A stretch of 49,284 nucleotides of DNA from Paracoccus sp. Z118 (GCF_019061185.1 NZ_JAHQZU010000017.1:1-49284); one strand, 5' to 3'; positions 1 to 9,800 are shown, counted from the stretch's first letter. Numbers and translations: made by a program. Notes: generated by a model not told the origin, from the letters alone.

Positions 1-734
1 GGCACCGAGAACTCGACCGCGACCGCGCGAGTCAGCGCCGCCAGCAGCGCGGCCTCGCCCGCTTCGGCGCGCTGGTCCTCGGGGCGGAACCAGTTCCAGC
101 AGCCCTGCGCGTTATGGGCGCGGGATTGGTGGGGATAGACCACGATCAGCCCGTGGCGTTCCGCGTGGCTGTTCATGTCGGTGCCCGAGGCGAAGTCGTC
201 CGGGTTCTGGGTGCAGCCATGCAGCATCAGCACCAGCCCCTTCGGCCCCTCGGGACGGCTGGAGGGAACGAAGAGGCGATAGTCGCGCGCGCCATGCGCC
301 GAGGTGAAGCTGCGCGTCTCGTAGCGCGCGCCCTCGGGCACATGGGGCCGCGCGTTCATGCCGCGCAGCCCCTGCCCGAGAACGGCCAGATCGGGCAGAC
401 CCTGCGGGGCCATGCAGCCCGGATTGCCCAGCATCCGCTGCAGATCGGCCGGATCGAACCGGGGTCCGGCCTGACTGCCCGGCATCGCCTCTTGCGCCGC
501 GAACGGGAACCCGGAGCGGCGGGGCGGATGCACCTCGACCACCTCTGCATCCGCGATCTCGGCTGAGGGACGGCGCAGGAACGCCGAAGGTGGCCCATCC
601 AATGCCGCCGTATGGTCCGGCTGGACCGTATCGCCCGCCAGCACGGCCTGGATGAGCCGGGTGGCCTCACCGGGTTTGCCGGCACGCGTCTGTTCCAGCG
701 CCCGGCTCATCGCCGCCGCCAAGTGGCTGTTCAT
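1..734 (-). CDS. PHB depolymerase family esterase, 3' end cut by window
   Basis: The first 244 or so residues of an esterase of the LpqC / poly(3-hydroxybutyrate) depolymerase family; the 3' part lies beyond base 1. Visible are an N-terminal linker rich in Pro and Ala, then the start of the alpha/beta-hydrolase fold with the oxyanion segment LMLHGCTQNPDDF and the family segment HGLIVVYPHQS followed by NAQGCWNWF. The nucleophile serine (GLSAG in the family) would fall just outside the window, so catalysis cannot be confirmed. The ATG at 734 follows GGAGAG with about 7 bases spacing. The gene starts 25 bases after the stop of the RHH regulator at 760-1161, so the two probably form an operon for polyester metabolism. 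Substrate specificity is inferred from the family only. Confidence 0.85.
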   Translation of the reverse strand, partial: MNSHLAAAMSRALEQTRAGKPGEATRLIQAVLAGDTVQPDHTAALDGPPSAFLRRPSAEIADAEVVEVHPPRRSGFPFAAQEAMPGSQAGPRFDPADLQRMLGNPGCMAPQGLPDLAVLGQGLRGMNARPHVPEGARYETRSFTSAHGARDYRLFVPSSRPEGPKGLVLMLHGCTQNPDDFASGTDMNSHAERHGLIVVYPHQSRAHNAQGCWNWFRPEDQRAEAGEAALLAALTRAVAVEFSV

Positions 735-759
735 GTCCGTCTCTCCGAGGCCGCAGCCC

Positions 760-1161
760 CTATGTGATGCGGTCCTTCAGGGCCGCCTTGATCGCCGCCG
801 GTGCCTGCAACGCGCCGAGGACCGTCAGCGAGCCGATCGCCGCCCGCGCCAGATCCGGGCTGATGTCGGACGCGATCCGTGCCAGCCCCACCACCTTGAT
901 ATGCAGCGTCTCGCCCTTGGCGACCGCCGCTTCCAGTTCGCTGCGGGTCACGTCGCGCAAGCCCATCTCCAGCGTGTGCCGCTCGATCGAGCGGCTGACG
1001 GCATCCGCCTCGGCCGTCAGCTGGTTGCGGATCGCGGTGCGGATGAAGTCGCTTCGGTTGCCATAGAAGCCTTCCTGCACCAGCAGGTCGATCCGCCCGA
1101 GATCGACGTGACCCAGGTTGATGGTGATCTTCTCGTTGTCGGGTTGCTTTGCGGGTTTCAT
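760..1161 (-). CDS. ribbon-helix-helix (CopG-like) transcriptional regulator
   Basis: A 133-residue protein with an N-terminal ribbon-helix-helix DNA-binding unit: beta strand KITINLGHVDLGRIDLLV followed by a helix pair around NRSDFIRTAIRNQL (about residues 10-48). The C-terminal part (SPDLARAAIGSLTVLGALQAPAAIKAAL) is alanine rich and helical and probably mediates oligomer or ligand contacts. It precedes the PHB depolymerase-type esterase by 25 bases, so it probably regulates that gene and itself. A candidate operator with two nested inverted repeats lies at 1174-1199, just upstream of the start. The RHH fold is clear from sequence; the regulon is inferred from position. Confidence 0.8.
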   Translation of the reverse strand: MKPAKQPDNEKITINLGHVDLGRIDLLVQEGFYGNRSDFIRTAIRNQLTAEADAVSRSIERHTLEMGLRDVTRSELEAAVAKGETLHIKVVGLARIASDISPDLARAAIGSLTVLGALQAPAAIKAALKDRIT

Positions 1162-1173
1162 GCGGGCTCACTG

Positions 1174-1199
1174 ACCATCCATACAGATGGTATATGGAT
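1174..1199. promoter_or_regulatory. nested inverted repeats upstream of RHH regulator
   Basis: Two overlapping inverted repeats lie 13-38 bases upstream of the RHH gene start: ACCATC (1174-1179) with GATGGT (1186-1191), and ATCCATA (1177-1183) with TATGGAT (1193-1199). RHH proteins usually bind short tandem palindromic half-sites overlapping their own promoter, so this is a reasonable autoregulatory operator. No experimental support is visible. Confidence 0.4.
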
Positions 1200-1317
1200 G
1201 TCGGTCGCGCTTGGCAAGACACATACAGCGCACCCAGCCCTTCGGCGCGGCCCTGTAATCAACCGATGGGTGACACAGGTCTGATGGTCGGTCAGTCGGG
1301 AGCGGCGGATCGAACGG

Positions 1318-1896
1318 TCATGTCAGGGTCACGACGATAGCGCGGCAGCTACCGGTGCCGTCTCGCTGGTAGCTGTGAGGAGCATCCGAGTTGAAGGCGA
1401 TCGCATCGCCCTCACCCAGGGTCGTTTGCTCGCCATCAACGTCGACGCGCAGCGTGCCGCTGAGGACATAGACAAACTCCTGTGTGCCGTGCTGATGCGG
1501 CGCCGACGCGACGGCGTCGCGCGGGAAGTCTGCCAGAAAAGCCTCCATCCGCCGTTCAGCCAGGGGATAGTCGAGGCTCTCCAGGAAATAGGGGGGCGAC
1601 GCATCGCCGGCCGGGATCGGCAGACGCACGCGCTCACCCTTGCGGGTCACCGCGACGCGCGGCCCTTCCCTGTTGAAGAAGTGCCCCAGCTCCACGCCAA
1701 ACACGAGGGCGATCCTCACCAGGGTCGGGAGCGTCGGGAACAGCTGCCCGCGCTCGATCTTGGAGAGCATGGCCGGTGAGAGTCCGGTGTGCTCACTGAG
1801 CTGCGCCAGTCCGAGCTTCTTCTGCTTCCGCAGCGCCCTGATTCGAGGTCCGATCCGATAGCTCTCCAGTTCCATCGTCAGCGTATCCGAGAGCAC
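1318..1896 (-). CDS. XRE-family regulator with C-terminal cupin domain
   Basis: A 192-residue cytoplasmic regulator. Residues about 14-68 are a Cro/C1-type helix-turn-helix (IRALRKQKKLGLAQLSEHTG, then SPAMLSKIERGQLFPTLPTL). Residues about 110-190 are a cupin barrel with the metal or ligand motif HQHGTQEFVYVLSG and the second strand pair around GDAIAFNSDAPHSY. Such XRE-cupin proteins sense a small metabolite and control neighbouring catabolic or stress genes. The start is a GTG at 1894-1896, preceded by AAAAAGGAGG with 6 bases spacing, which is better than the internal ATG. It is divergent from the fasciclin gene at 2064 and shares a 167-base regulatory gap containing a GTTGAA/TTCAAC palindrome. 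Ligand and targets are not deducible. Confidence 0.9.
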   Translation of the reverse strand: MLSDTLTMELESYRIGPRIRALRKQKKLGLAQLSEHTGLSPAMLSKIERGQLFPTLPTLVRIALVFGVELGHFFNREGPRVAVTRKGERVRLPIPAGDASPPYFLESLDYPLAERRMEAFLADFPRDAVASAPHQHGTQEFVYVLSGTLRVDVDGEQTTLGEGDAIAFNSDAPHSYQRDGTGSCRAIVVTLT

Positions 1897-1926
1897 GACC
1901 CACCTCCTTTTTCACTGCAGGACATT

Positions 1927-1945
1927 GTTGAAGCAAGTATTCAAC
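1927..1945. promoter_or_regulatory. palindrome between XRE-cupin and fasciclin genes
   Basis: GTTGAA (1927-1932), 7-base spacer, TTCAAC (1940-1945): a perfect 6+6 inverted repeat in the AT-richer divergent promoter region. XRE-cupin regulators commonly bind palindromes of this size near their own promoter, so this is the most likely operator for the adjacent regulator. Inference from position and symmetry only. Confidence 0.4.
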
Positions 1946-2063
1946 TGTCAATAGAAACTTGTTTATCCACGCGATATTTTCTTGGCAGGAAAAATACCTT
2001 GAGCTACATGAAATCTCATCCGGTCAAGATGACGCCGGCACGCTTCATCAAGGAGATTCCACC

Positions 2064-2549
2064 ATGAGACTGACGCACGCTTTCGCCGCCGCCCTGATCG
2101 GCCTCGCCGCTGCCCTTCCGGCGCAGGCTGCAGACAAGGATATCGTCGACACCGCGGTCGGCGCGGGTGACTTCACCACCCTTGCCGCCGCGCTCGAGGC
2201 GGCCGACCTCGTGACCACGCTGAAGGGCGAGGGCCCGTTCACGGTATTCGCCCCCACCGACGCCGCTTTTGCCGGACTGCCTGCCGGCACCGTCGACGAG
2301 CTGCTGAAGCCCGAGAACAAGCAGCAGCTGATCGACATCCTCACCTACCATGTGGTGCCGGGCACGGTTAACGCCGCTGACGTGATCGGCCTTGACGAGG
2401 CGCCCACCGTCAACGGCAAGATGATCGACGTTCAGGTCGATGGCAGCGCGGTTAAGGTGAACGAGGCCAATGTGACCGCGACCGACGTGGCGGCCAGCAA
2501 CGGCGTGATCCATGTCATCGACCAGGTGCTGCTGCCGCCGGAGGGCTGA
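2064..2549 (+). CDS. secreted fasciclin (FAS1) domain protein
   Basis: A 161-residue periplasmic or secreted protein. Residues 1-22 form a Sec signal peptide ending in PAQA before ADKDIVD. The rest is one FAS1 domain: H1-type box [15 protein letters not shown], the central YHVVPG turn, and the C-terminal box [13 protein letters not shown]. Bacterial single-FAS1 proteins of this size are usually adhesion or surface proteins of unknown exact role. The ATG at 2064 is preceded by AAGGAG with 8 bases spacing. The upstream in-frame extension from 1959 lacks a signal peptide and was not used. Control by the divergent XRE-cupin regulator is plausible. A strong hairpin follows the stop. Confidence 0.9.
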   Translation: MRLTHAFAAALIGLAAALPAQAADKDIVDTAVGAGDFTTLAAALEAADLVTTLKGEGPFTVFAPTDAAFAGLPAGTVDELLKPENKQQLIDILTYHVVPGTVNAADVIGLDEAPTVNGKMIDVQVDGSAVKVNEANVTATDVAASNGVIHVIDQVLLPPEG

Positions 2550-2558
2550 AGATCAAGG

Positions 2559-2586
2559 TAGCTGGCGCCGGCAACGGCGCCGGCTA
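2559..2586 (+). terminator. hairpin after fasciclin gene
   Basis: A 12-base-pair stem (2559-2570 with 2575-2586, one T-G wobble) closes a GCAA loop, 9 bases after the fasciclin stop. There is no T run after it, so it may stabilise the 3' end rather than act as a classic intrinsic terminator. Confidence 0.45.
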
Positions 2587-2720
2587 CTCCGAAAGGTTCG
2601 GATCTGGGAAGGCGAAGTGCGGCACGCCTGCCGTGCATCGTCCATATGCGTTCATCGTCCGAAGCCATGAGCTTTCGGGGAGTAACGCTTGCCATGCTCC
2701 GCCAGCCCACAGGAGACTGC

Positions 2721-3437
2721 ATGAACAACCAGGTCCGACGGTTTGCCGTCCTGTTGCTGTCGATTGCCTTTGCCTTGTCGCCGGTGCTAGCGAGCGGCTT
2801 TGGCGGGTTCTACCCGGAGAGCTTTCCAGTGCAGGTGGAGAGATGGCCGTTGCAGCCGGTCGGCTGGGCATTCTCGATCTGGGGCATGATCTACCTGAGC
2901 CTGATCCTCGCCTCAACCTGGGCCTTAGCGCGACCCGCTGACATGCCCGGATGGCACCGCGCCGCCTGGCCGCTGGGGATCAGCCTGGCAGTCGGGATTC
3001 CGTGGATCGAGGTGGCAACATCCGCGCCCGTCGTCTCCACCGTGATGATCCTTGTAATGGCCGTAGGCGCGGTTCTGGCGATGCAGAGAGCCGGACTGGG
3101 CTGGCGCGAGGGAGTGCCCTTGGGTCTTTACGCAGGCTGGCTGACGGCCGCTTCGGGCGTGGCAGTCTCGATCGTGCTGACCGGCTACGGGGTGCTGGAC
3201 GCGCAGTCGGCCGCAGTGCTGATGATCGTCGCGGTTCTCGCGGTCGCGCTGACTATATCGGCGAGAGGACCCGTCAACTGGGCATACCGGGCCGCCGTGA
3301 GCTGGGCGCTTTTCGGGATCATCGTGGTCAACGCCTCCGCCCGGGACTGGCTGATGATCTTGATTTGCACGGCCGGGATCGCAGCGCTCGGCGCGCTAAG
3401 CTGGCTGCGGCCGACCACCCCGGCCAGCTTGCCCTGA
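2721..3437 (+). CDS. TspO/MBR-like multi-pass membrane protein
   Basis: A 238-residue inner-membrane protein with about seven hydrophobic segments. The N-terminal region resembles a signal anchor (VLLLSIAFALSPVLASGF). The motif QPVGWAFSIWGMIYLSL (about residues 50-66) resembles the aromatic-rich PxxWxFxxWxxIY core of tryptophan-rich sensory proteins of the TspO/MBR type, and further Trp residues are spread through the helices. TspO proteins bind porphyrins or other ligands. The fit here is to the larger, divergent bacterial group, so the ligand is not assigned. The ATG at 2721 follows AGGAG with 5 bases spacing; the longer in-frame start at 2646 lacks a comparable site. It stands alone after the fasciclin gene. 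Confidence 0.6.
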   Translation: MNNQVRRFAVLLLSIAFALSPVLASGFGGFYPESFPVQVERWPLQPVGWAFSIWGMIYLSLILASTWALARPADMPGWHRAAWPLGISLAVGIPWIEVATSAPVVSTVMILVMAVGAVLAMQRAGLGWREGVPLGLYAGWLTAASGVAVSIVLTGYGVLDAQSAAVLMIVAVLAVALTISARGPVNWAYRAAVSWALFGIIVVNASARDWLMILICTAGIAALGALSWLRPTTPASLP

Positions 3438-3775
3438 ACGCCGAGCGGCCCGGCAGTGGGCCCCGGTCCAGCGCCGTAGAGACAAGCGACGGATGGCGTG
3501 CTCCAGAGGCCCCTGGGTAGCGCCCCGACCCGCGACTTGCCGTCAAGCATGACGGACATCAGGCCAATGCCGCGGTCGAGCTTGCCGCGGATGCAAGGTC
3601 CGATTTCCGCCCATCGAGCTCATCCGGTGCCGAGGATGCTGCGCCGGGGCTGAATGACCGGTTCCCCTCGTTGCTGCAGCTGCCATGCCGCACAGCCGTT
3701 AGACTGCTTTCCGCCCACTGCTGACCTTCGAAGAATCGTTCTGACACCAGCCGGTGCATCACCGTCGGGCCGAAC
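3438..3775. other. gene-free gap, nothing recognised
   Basis: About 340 bases between the TspO-like gene and the SRAP gene. The short open frames here lack convincing start sites or family resemblance, and I see no strong hairpin or promoter. Confidence 0.4.
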
Positions 3776-4426
3776 CTACCGCACAACCTCCCTCAGGAGA
3801 CCCTCGGGCAATGGACGTTGCAGCCGCTTCGCCTCGCCCCAGTCGGCGGTGAGCCAGGTCTCGGCCTCGTCCTGCGTGGTCAGGATGACCGGCATTGCCT
3901 TGGGGTGGATCGGCCGAACCACCCCGTTCGGCTCGGTCGTCAGAAACGCGAACAGCTCATGCCTCCCCTCGCGCGGGGTGCGGTTCGATCCGCGCGTCCC
4001 ATGCCACGCTGTCCATATCCCGGCAAAGAAGAACAGCGGCTGGCTCTTGTCCAGCGCGAACCAGTGGAGCGGCTTGCGCCTGGTAACGGGATCAGGGAGC
4101 TGGCCATATTCCGAGAAGGCGGTGGCGGGCACGACGCAGCGGCTCTCGACCCCGAGCCATCGACGCCAGTGGGGGCTTGAGGTGTTGCGGATGTTGGTGA
4201 CGCCGGTGTCGGGCGCACCCGGCGCCTTCAGGAACTGCGGCGGCGTGGGCATGCCCCAGGTCAGCCTTGCGAGCTCGGGCCCAGCCGCGGTGTTGCGGAT
4301 GACTGGCGCGGGCCGATCCGGGTAGACGTCGAGGCTCGGCTCGAGATTGCCGATGCTGTCGCGGGTGATCCGGACAAGGTCCCGGATCGCCTGCTGGTTC
4401 GTGGTGAGATTATACAGATTACAGAT
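3776..4426 (-). CDS. SRAP / SOS response-associated peptidase, ATC in place of ATG
   Basis: A HMCES/YedK-type SRAP protein of 216 residues counted from the expected first codon. SRAP proteins protect abasic sites in single-stranded DNA by forming a thiazolidine crosslink through Cys2, which must be N-terminal after Met removal. The sequence starts (ATC)-CNLYNL, so the cysteine is in its normal place but the codon before it (4424-4426) reads ATC, not ATG. Other family landmarks are intact: YPDRPAPVIR, WGMP, NIRN, RCVVPATAFSEY with the glutamate, and the histidine before MPVIL. In-frame ATG at 4558 and GTG just upstream would bury the cysteine. Either a rare ATC start, a start-loss mutation or a base error explains this. 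It is divergent from imuA and probably belongs to the same damage-response group. Confidence 0.75.
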   Translation of the reverse strand: MCNLYNLTTNQQAIRDLVRITRDSIGNLEPSLDVYPDRPAPVIRNTAAGPELARLTWGMPTPPQFLKAPGAPDTGVTNIRNTSSPHWRRWLGVESRCVVPATAFSEYGQLPDPVTRRKPLHWFALDKSQPLFFFAGIWTAWHGTRGSNRTPREGRHELFAFLTTEPNGVVRPIHPKAMPVILTTQDEAETWLTADWGEAKRLQRPLPEGLLREVVR

Positions 4427-4622
4427 GTGGACGGCCCCATGCACTTCAGGATGGTAGCCGCGTTCTGACCAGATCGCTTGCCACCAGGTATCTCGTCTGC
4501 CTGCGCGAGCGGCACTCAGTCTCCAGATGCAACATACGTCTCTCGAGACCGACTGCAACGGGGCCCTACCAGGGCGCGGGGCTCGCGGCGCCGAACCTGC
4601 GATTGACTCTCCTCGCGCGCAA

Positions 4623-4637
4623 GAACAAACAGGGAAC
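4623..4637 (+). promoter_or_regulatory. LexA box (SOS box) upstream of imuA
   Basis: GAAC (4623-4626), seven bases, GAAC (4634-4637): an exact match to the alphaproteobacterial LexA operator GAAC-N7-GAAC (GTTC-N7-GTTC on the other strand). It ends 32 bases before the imuA start, where LexA would block RNA polymerase. It explains SOS induction of imuA-imuB-dnaE2 and may also affect the divergent SRAP gene. Confidence 0.85.
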
Positions 4638-4669
4638 TACATCCGCACCGAAGTCGAGCCCACCACCTT

Positions 4670-5431
4670 ATGCCCTCCGAGGCCAACCGTTCCGCCATCG
4701 CTGCGCTGCGCGCACACATCGCCCGGATCGAGGGCGAGGGCGGCCCGGCGGGCGGGGCGCTGCCCTTCGGCATCCCGCAACTTGACCGCAGGCTGGCCGG
4801 TGGAGGCCTGGCGCTGGGCTGCCTGCATGAGGTTGCGGGTGGCGGCAACGGGGCGATCGACGGGGCGGCGGCAGCCTGTTTCGCGGCCGGGATCGCCGCG
4901 CGGCTCTCCGGCCCGGTGCTCTGGTGCGTGGTGCATCAGGACCTATTCGCGCCGGGGCTGGAGCAGGCGGGACTGCCGCCCGACCGGGTGATCCATGTCG
5001 AGGCGGGCGACGACAAGGCGGTGCTCGCCTGCATGGAAGAAGGGCTGCGCCATGGCGGCCTTGGTGCCGTCGTCGGCGAGGTGCCGAAGCTGCCGATGAC
5101 CGCCTCGCGGCGGCTGCATCTAGCCGCGCGGGAAGGCGGCACGATAGGCCTCGCGCTCCGCCGGTGGCGGCGGCAGGCGGAGGCCAGCGACTTCGGTCAG
5201 CCGACTGCGGCGATGACCCGGTGGCGGGTCTCGGTCCTGCCGTCGTCCCCTTTGCCGGTGCCCGGCCTCGGGCGTGAGCGCTGGCTCGTCGAGCTGATCC
5301 GGGCGCGGGCGGGGGAGAGTCTCGATATCGAACTGGAGGCATGCGATGGCACGGGTCATCTCGGTCTACCTGCCGACCTGGCCGACGGACCGGCTGCGGC
5401 GGCAGGCGGACGACGCAGCGCCGCCGGCTGA
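4670..5431 (+). CDS. imuA: ImuA, SOS mutasome accessory protein
   Basis: A 253-residue RecA-like accessory factor of the ImuA/ImuB/DnaE2 translesion mutasome. The opening ANRSAIAALRAHIARIEG and LPFGIPQLDRRLAGGGLALG, followed by LHEVAGGGNGAIDGAAAACF, correspond to the N-terminal region and nucleotide-binding core of the family, though the P-loop is degenerate (no GKT). The C-terminal segment TRWRVSVLPSSPLPVPGLGRERWLVELIRAR is typical of alphaproteobacterial ImuA. The gene overlaps imuB by 86 bases in another frame, implying coupled translation, and sits 33 bases after a consensus LexA box. No strong ribosome site precedes the ATG at 4670. In known systems ImuA and ImuB are needed for DnaE2-dependent mutagenesis. 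Confidence 0.92.
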   Translation: MPSEANRSAIAALRAHIARIEGEGGPAGGALPFGIPQLDRRLAGGGLALGCLHEVAGGGNGAIDGAAAACFAAGIAARLSGPVLWCVVHQDLFAPGLEQAGLPPDRVIHVEAGDDKAVLACMEEGLRHGGLGAVVGEVPKLPMTASRRLHLAAREGGTIGLALRRWRRQAEASDFGQPTAAMTRWRVSVLPSSPLPVPGLGRERWLVELIRARAGESLDIELEACDGTGHLGLPADLADGPAAAAGGRRSAAG

Positions 5432-6869
5432 GCTACCGCTGGTCCTGGCCGGCCGGGTCGGCAACCGGCGGGTGCTGACCGCCGTGGATGAGGCGGCGCA
5501 GGCGCTGGGGCTGCGCGCGGGCATGCCGGTCAGCACGGCGCAGGCGCTGGTGCCGGGGCTGGCCATCGAAGCTTCCGATCCGGCGGCCGATGCCGCGAGC
5601 CTGGAGCGGCTCGCCCTGTGGCTGCTGCAGCGGTTCAGCCCGGTCGTGGCGGTGGACCCGCCCGACGGCATCGTCATCGACTCGACCGGCGCCGATCATC
5701 TGCATGCTGGCGAGGCGGCGATGCTGGAGGCGCTGGTCGGTCGGCTGGCCATGTCCGGCGTTCAGGCGAGGGCGGCGATCGCGGATACCTGGGGCGCGGC
5801 GCACGGACTGGCCCGCTATACGGCAAACCCGACCTTCCTTGCCGCACCCGGCGCGACCGAGGCGGTGCTGGCGCCCTTGCCGCTGGAGGCCCTGCGGCTC
5901 TCGCCCGTCCTCTCCGCCGGCCTGCGCGATCTCGGTTTTGCCCGCATCGGTGACCTGATCGGCCAACCCCGCGCGCCGCTGACCCGCCGCTTCGGGCCGG
6001 AGCTCTGCCGACGGCTGGATCAGGCCCTGGGCGACCTCGCCGAACCCATCGACCCGGTGCGGCCCGCCGGGCTGGTCGAGGTCCGCCGCAGCTTCGCCGA
6101 GCCGATCGCCGCCGCCGAGACCATCGCCCGCTATATCGGCAAGCTGGTCGTGGCGCTTTGCGAGAGGCTGGAGGCATCCGGCCTCGGCGCCCACCGGCTG
6201 GACCTCATCTGCCACCGGATCGACAACGACAGGCAGATCGTCCGCATCGGACTGGCAAGGCCGGCCCGCGATCCGCGGCACCTCACGCGCCTGCTCTGCG
6301 AGAAGATCGAGACCATCGCCCCCGGCCTCGGCATCGAGATCATGACGCTGTCGGCCATCCTCACCGAACCGCTGGTGCCGAAGCAGGCGCCGAGCAGCCT
6401 GCTGGAGGAGCCTGCGCCCGATCTCGCAGGCCTCATCGACAGGCTCGCCAACCGCGTCGGCGCCCGCGCGATCTACCGCTTCGCCCCCGTGGCCAGCGAT
6501 GTGCCCGAGCGCTCCGTCCGCCGCATCCCGGCACTCGCCGAGGAGACCGGCGCCGGCTGGCCTGGTCAATGGCCGCGTCCCGCGCGGCTGCTGCCCCGTC
6601 CCGAGCCGATCGAGACCATGGCGCTGCTGCCCGACCATCCCCCGTCCTGGTTCGCCTGGCGCGGCGTGCGCCGCCGGGTGCGCCGCGCCGACGGGCCGGA
6701 GCGGATCTTCGGTGAGTGGTGGAAGCGCGATGCCGAGATGATCGCCGTGCGCGACTACTTCCGGGTCGAGGACGATGCCGGCGAGCGCTACTGGATCTTC
6801 CGGGCCGGCGACGGCGAGGACGCGGCCACCGGTTCGCACCGCTGGTTCCTGCATGGGGTGTTCGGATGA
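5346..6869 (+). CDS. imuB: ImuB, Y-family polymerase-like mutasome hub
   Basis: A 507-residue DinB-related protein that lacks polymerase activity and serves as the hub linking the beta clamp, ImuA and DnaE2. The N-terminal palm motif is [13 protein letters not shown], where catalytic Pol IV has two acidic residues (as in the dinB of this window, HIDMDAFF). The second catalytic motif is replaced by IDSTGADHL, so the active site is lost as expected for ImuB. The little-finger-like region covers about residues 240-345, followed by the long family C-terminal tail (about 345-507) with the typical end [11 protein letters not shown] and [10 protein letters not shown]. The ATG at 5346 is preceded by GGAGG inside imuA. 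The stop overlaps the dnaE2 start as ATGA. Confidence 0.93.
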   Translation: MARVISVYLPTWPTDRLRRQADDAAPPAELPLVLAGRVGNRRVLTAVDEAAQALGLRAGMPVSTAQALVPGLAIEASDPAADAASLERLALWLLQRFSPVVAVDPPDGIVIDSTGADHLHAGEAAMLEALVGRLAMSGVQARAAIADTWGAAHGLARYTANPTFLAAPGATEAVLAPLPLEALRLSPVLSAGLRDLGFARIGDLIGQPRAPLTRRFGPELCRRLDQALGDLAEPIDPVRPAGLVEVRRSFAEPIAAAETIARYIGKLVVALCERLEASGLGAHRLDLICHRIDNDRQIVRIGLARPARDPRHLTRLLCEKIETIAPGLGIEIMTLSAILTEPLVPKQAPSSLLEEPAPDLAGLIDRLANRVGARAIYRFAPVASDVPERSVRRIPALAEETGAGWPGQWPRPARLLPRPEPIETMALLPDHPPSWFAWRGVRRRVRRADGPERIFGEWWKRDAEMIAVRDYFRVEDDAGERYWIFRAGDGEDAATGSHRWFLHGVFG

Positions 6870-9800
6870 CCGGCACGCGTTACGCCGAGCTGCAGGTGAC
6901 CTCGCAGTTCTCGTTCCTGCGCGGGGCGTCCTCGGCACAGGAGCTGTTTGCCACCGCCGCCCTGATGGGGATCGAGGCGGTTGCGGTCACCGACCGCAAC
7001 TCGCTGGCGGGGATCGTGCGCGCCCACGAGGCGGCACGGGAGACCGGGGTGCGGCTGATCGTCGGCTGCCGGCTCGATCTTGGCTGCGGCATGGGGGTGC
7101 TGGTCTATCCGACGGATCGGGCCGCCTACGCCCGGCTCTGCCGTCTGCTGACGCTCGGCAAGGGCCGCGCCGGCAAGGGCAAGTGCCATCTCACCTGGGA
7201 GGACCTGGTCGCCTATGGCGAAGGGCTGATCGCGGTGCTGGTGCCGGATCTCGCGTGCGACAGCTGCGCCCTGCAACTGCGCCGTCTGCGGGACGGGTTC
7301 GGGGACCGTGCCTATCTCGCGCTGACGTTGCGCCGGCGCCCCAACGACCAGCTGCGGCTGCACGAGCTTTCGGCCCTCGCGGCGCGGCTGGGCGTCGCCA
7401 CCGTGGTCACCAACGACGTGCTCTATCACGAGCCCGGCCGCCGCATCCTGCAGGACGTGATCACCGCCATTCGCCACAACAGCACCGTCGAGGAGCTCGG
7501 CTTCCGCCGCGAGCGCCATGCCGACCGCTACCTCAAGCCCCCCGCCGAGATGGCGCGGCTGTTCGCGCGCTACCCCGAGGCGCTCGCCCGCACGCTGGAG
7601 GTCGCAGACCGCTGCCGCTTCTCGCTGGATGAGCTGGCCTACCAGTATCCCGAGGAATGCGACGATCCGGCGCTGACCCCCCAGCAGACGCTGGAGCAGT
7701 TGACCTGGGCCGGCGCCCGCGAGCGCTATCCCGAGGGTGTCCCCGACGACGTCACCGCCACGCTGAACCACGAGCTGACGCTGATCGGCCGGCTCGCCTA
7801 CGCGCCCTACTTCCTGACTGTCCACAGCATCGTCCGCTTCGCCCGCTCTCGCGGCATCCTCTGCCAGGGGCGCGGCTCGGCCGCCAACTCGGCGGTCTGC
7901 TACGTCCTCGGCATCACCTCGATCGATCCCGGCCGCAACGACCTGCTGTTCGAGCGCTTCGTCAGCGAGGAGCGCCACGAGCCGCCCGACATCGACGTCG
8001 ACTTCGAACACGAGCGCCGCGAGGAAGTCATCCAGTGGGTCTACGACCATTACGGCCGCGACCGCGCCGCCCTCTGCGCGACGGTGATCCGCTACCGCGC
8101 GAAAGGCGCGCTGCGCGATGTCGGCAAGGCGATGGGCCTGCCCGAGGACCTGATCCAGGCCCTCGCCTCGCAGCTCTGGGCGTGGTCCGAGGAGGGCGTC
8201 ACCGACGCCCAGATCGCCGAGCTGAACCTTGATCCCGGCGACCGCCGCATCCGCCTGACGATGGAACTGGCGGCCCAGCTGCGCGGCGCGCCCCGGCATC
8301 TCAGCCAGCACCCGGGCGGGTTCGTCCTGACCCATGACCGGCTCGACGATCTCGTGCCGATCGAGCCCGCCGCGATGGAAGATCGGCAGATCATCGAATG
8401 GGACAAGGACGACATCGACGCGCTGCGGTTCATGAAGGTCGATGTGCTGGCGCTCGGCATGCTCAGCTGCATGCGGCGCGGGCTGGACCTGCTGGCGGAT
8501 CACAAGGGGATCAACCTCGATCTCGCCACGATCCCCGCCGAGGATCCCCGCACCTACGCGATGATCCGCAAGGCGGACACGCTCGGCACCTTCCAGATCG
8601 AGAGCCGGGCGCAGATGTCGATGCTGCCGCGTCTCAAGCCGCGCACCTATTACGACCTGGTCGTGCAGGTCGCCATCGTCCGTCCCGGTCCGATCCAGGG
8701 CGACATGGTCCATCCGTATCTGCGCCGGCGGGCCGGGCTCGAGCCGGTCGAGTATCCCACGGCGGAGCTGGAGACGGTGCTGGGCAAGACGCTCGGCGTG
8801 CCGCTGTTCCAGGAGCAGGCGATGCGGGTCGCGATCGAATGCGCGGGCTTCACCCCCGGTGAGGCCGACCTGCTGAGGAAGTCGATGGCGACCTTCAAGT
8901 TCACCGGCGGGGTCTCGGCCTTCAAGGACAAGCTGGTCAGCGGCATGGTGGCCCGCGGCTACGATCCCGACTTTGCCGAGCGCACCTTCCGGCAACTGGA
9001 GGGCTTCGGCAGCTACGGCTTCCCCGAGAGCCACGCGGCGAGCTTCGCGCTGATCGCCTATGCTTCCGCCTGGCTCAAATGCTGGCACCCTGACGTGTTC
9101 TGTGCGGCGCTGTTGAACAGCCAGCCGATGGGCTTCTACGCCCCCGCGCAGATTGTGCGCGACGCCCGCGACCACGGCATCGAGGTGCGCCCGGTCTGCG
9201 TCAATGCCAGCCGCTGGGACTGCACCCTGGAACCCACCGGGGACGACAGCCGCTTCGCCGTCCGCCTCGGCCTGCGCATGGTGAAGGGGCTGGCCAATAC
9301 CCACGCCGCCGCCATCGTGACGGCCCGCGGAGATCACCCCTTCGCCTCGGCCGACGACCTCTGGCGCCGCGCAGGTGTGCCGGTCGCGGCCCTCACCCGG
9401 ATCGCCGAGGCAGATGGCTTCCGCCCGAGCCTCCGCCTTGCCCGGCGCGAGGCGCTCTGGGCCATCAAGGGCCTGCGTGACGGGGAACTGCCGCTGTTCG
9501 CCGCCGCCTCGCAGCGCGAGGGTGCGTCAGTTCCCGAGGCCGACGAGCCCGCCATCGCGCTGCGTCCCATGGCGATCGGGCGCGAGGTGGTGGAGGATTA
9601 CAGCCGCAGCGGCCTCAGCCTGCGCGAGCATCCGGTCGCCTTCCTGCGCGAGGACCTGCGCCGCCGGCGCATCGTCACCTGCAGGGAGGCCATGGACACG
9701 CGTGACGGTCGCTGGCTGGAAGCGGCGGGGCTTGTCCTCGTCCGCCAGCGCCCCGGTTCTGCCAAGGGCGTGATGTTCATCACCCTCGAGGACGAAACCG

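Noticed and set aside
6788..9337. An 849-codon open frame antisense to dnaE2
   Set aside because: No domain or start signal, composition is a shadow of the sense frame, and dnaE2 is unmistakable.
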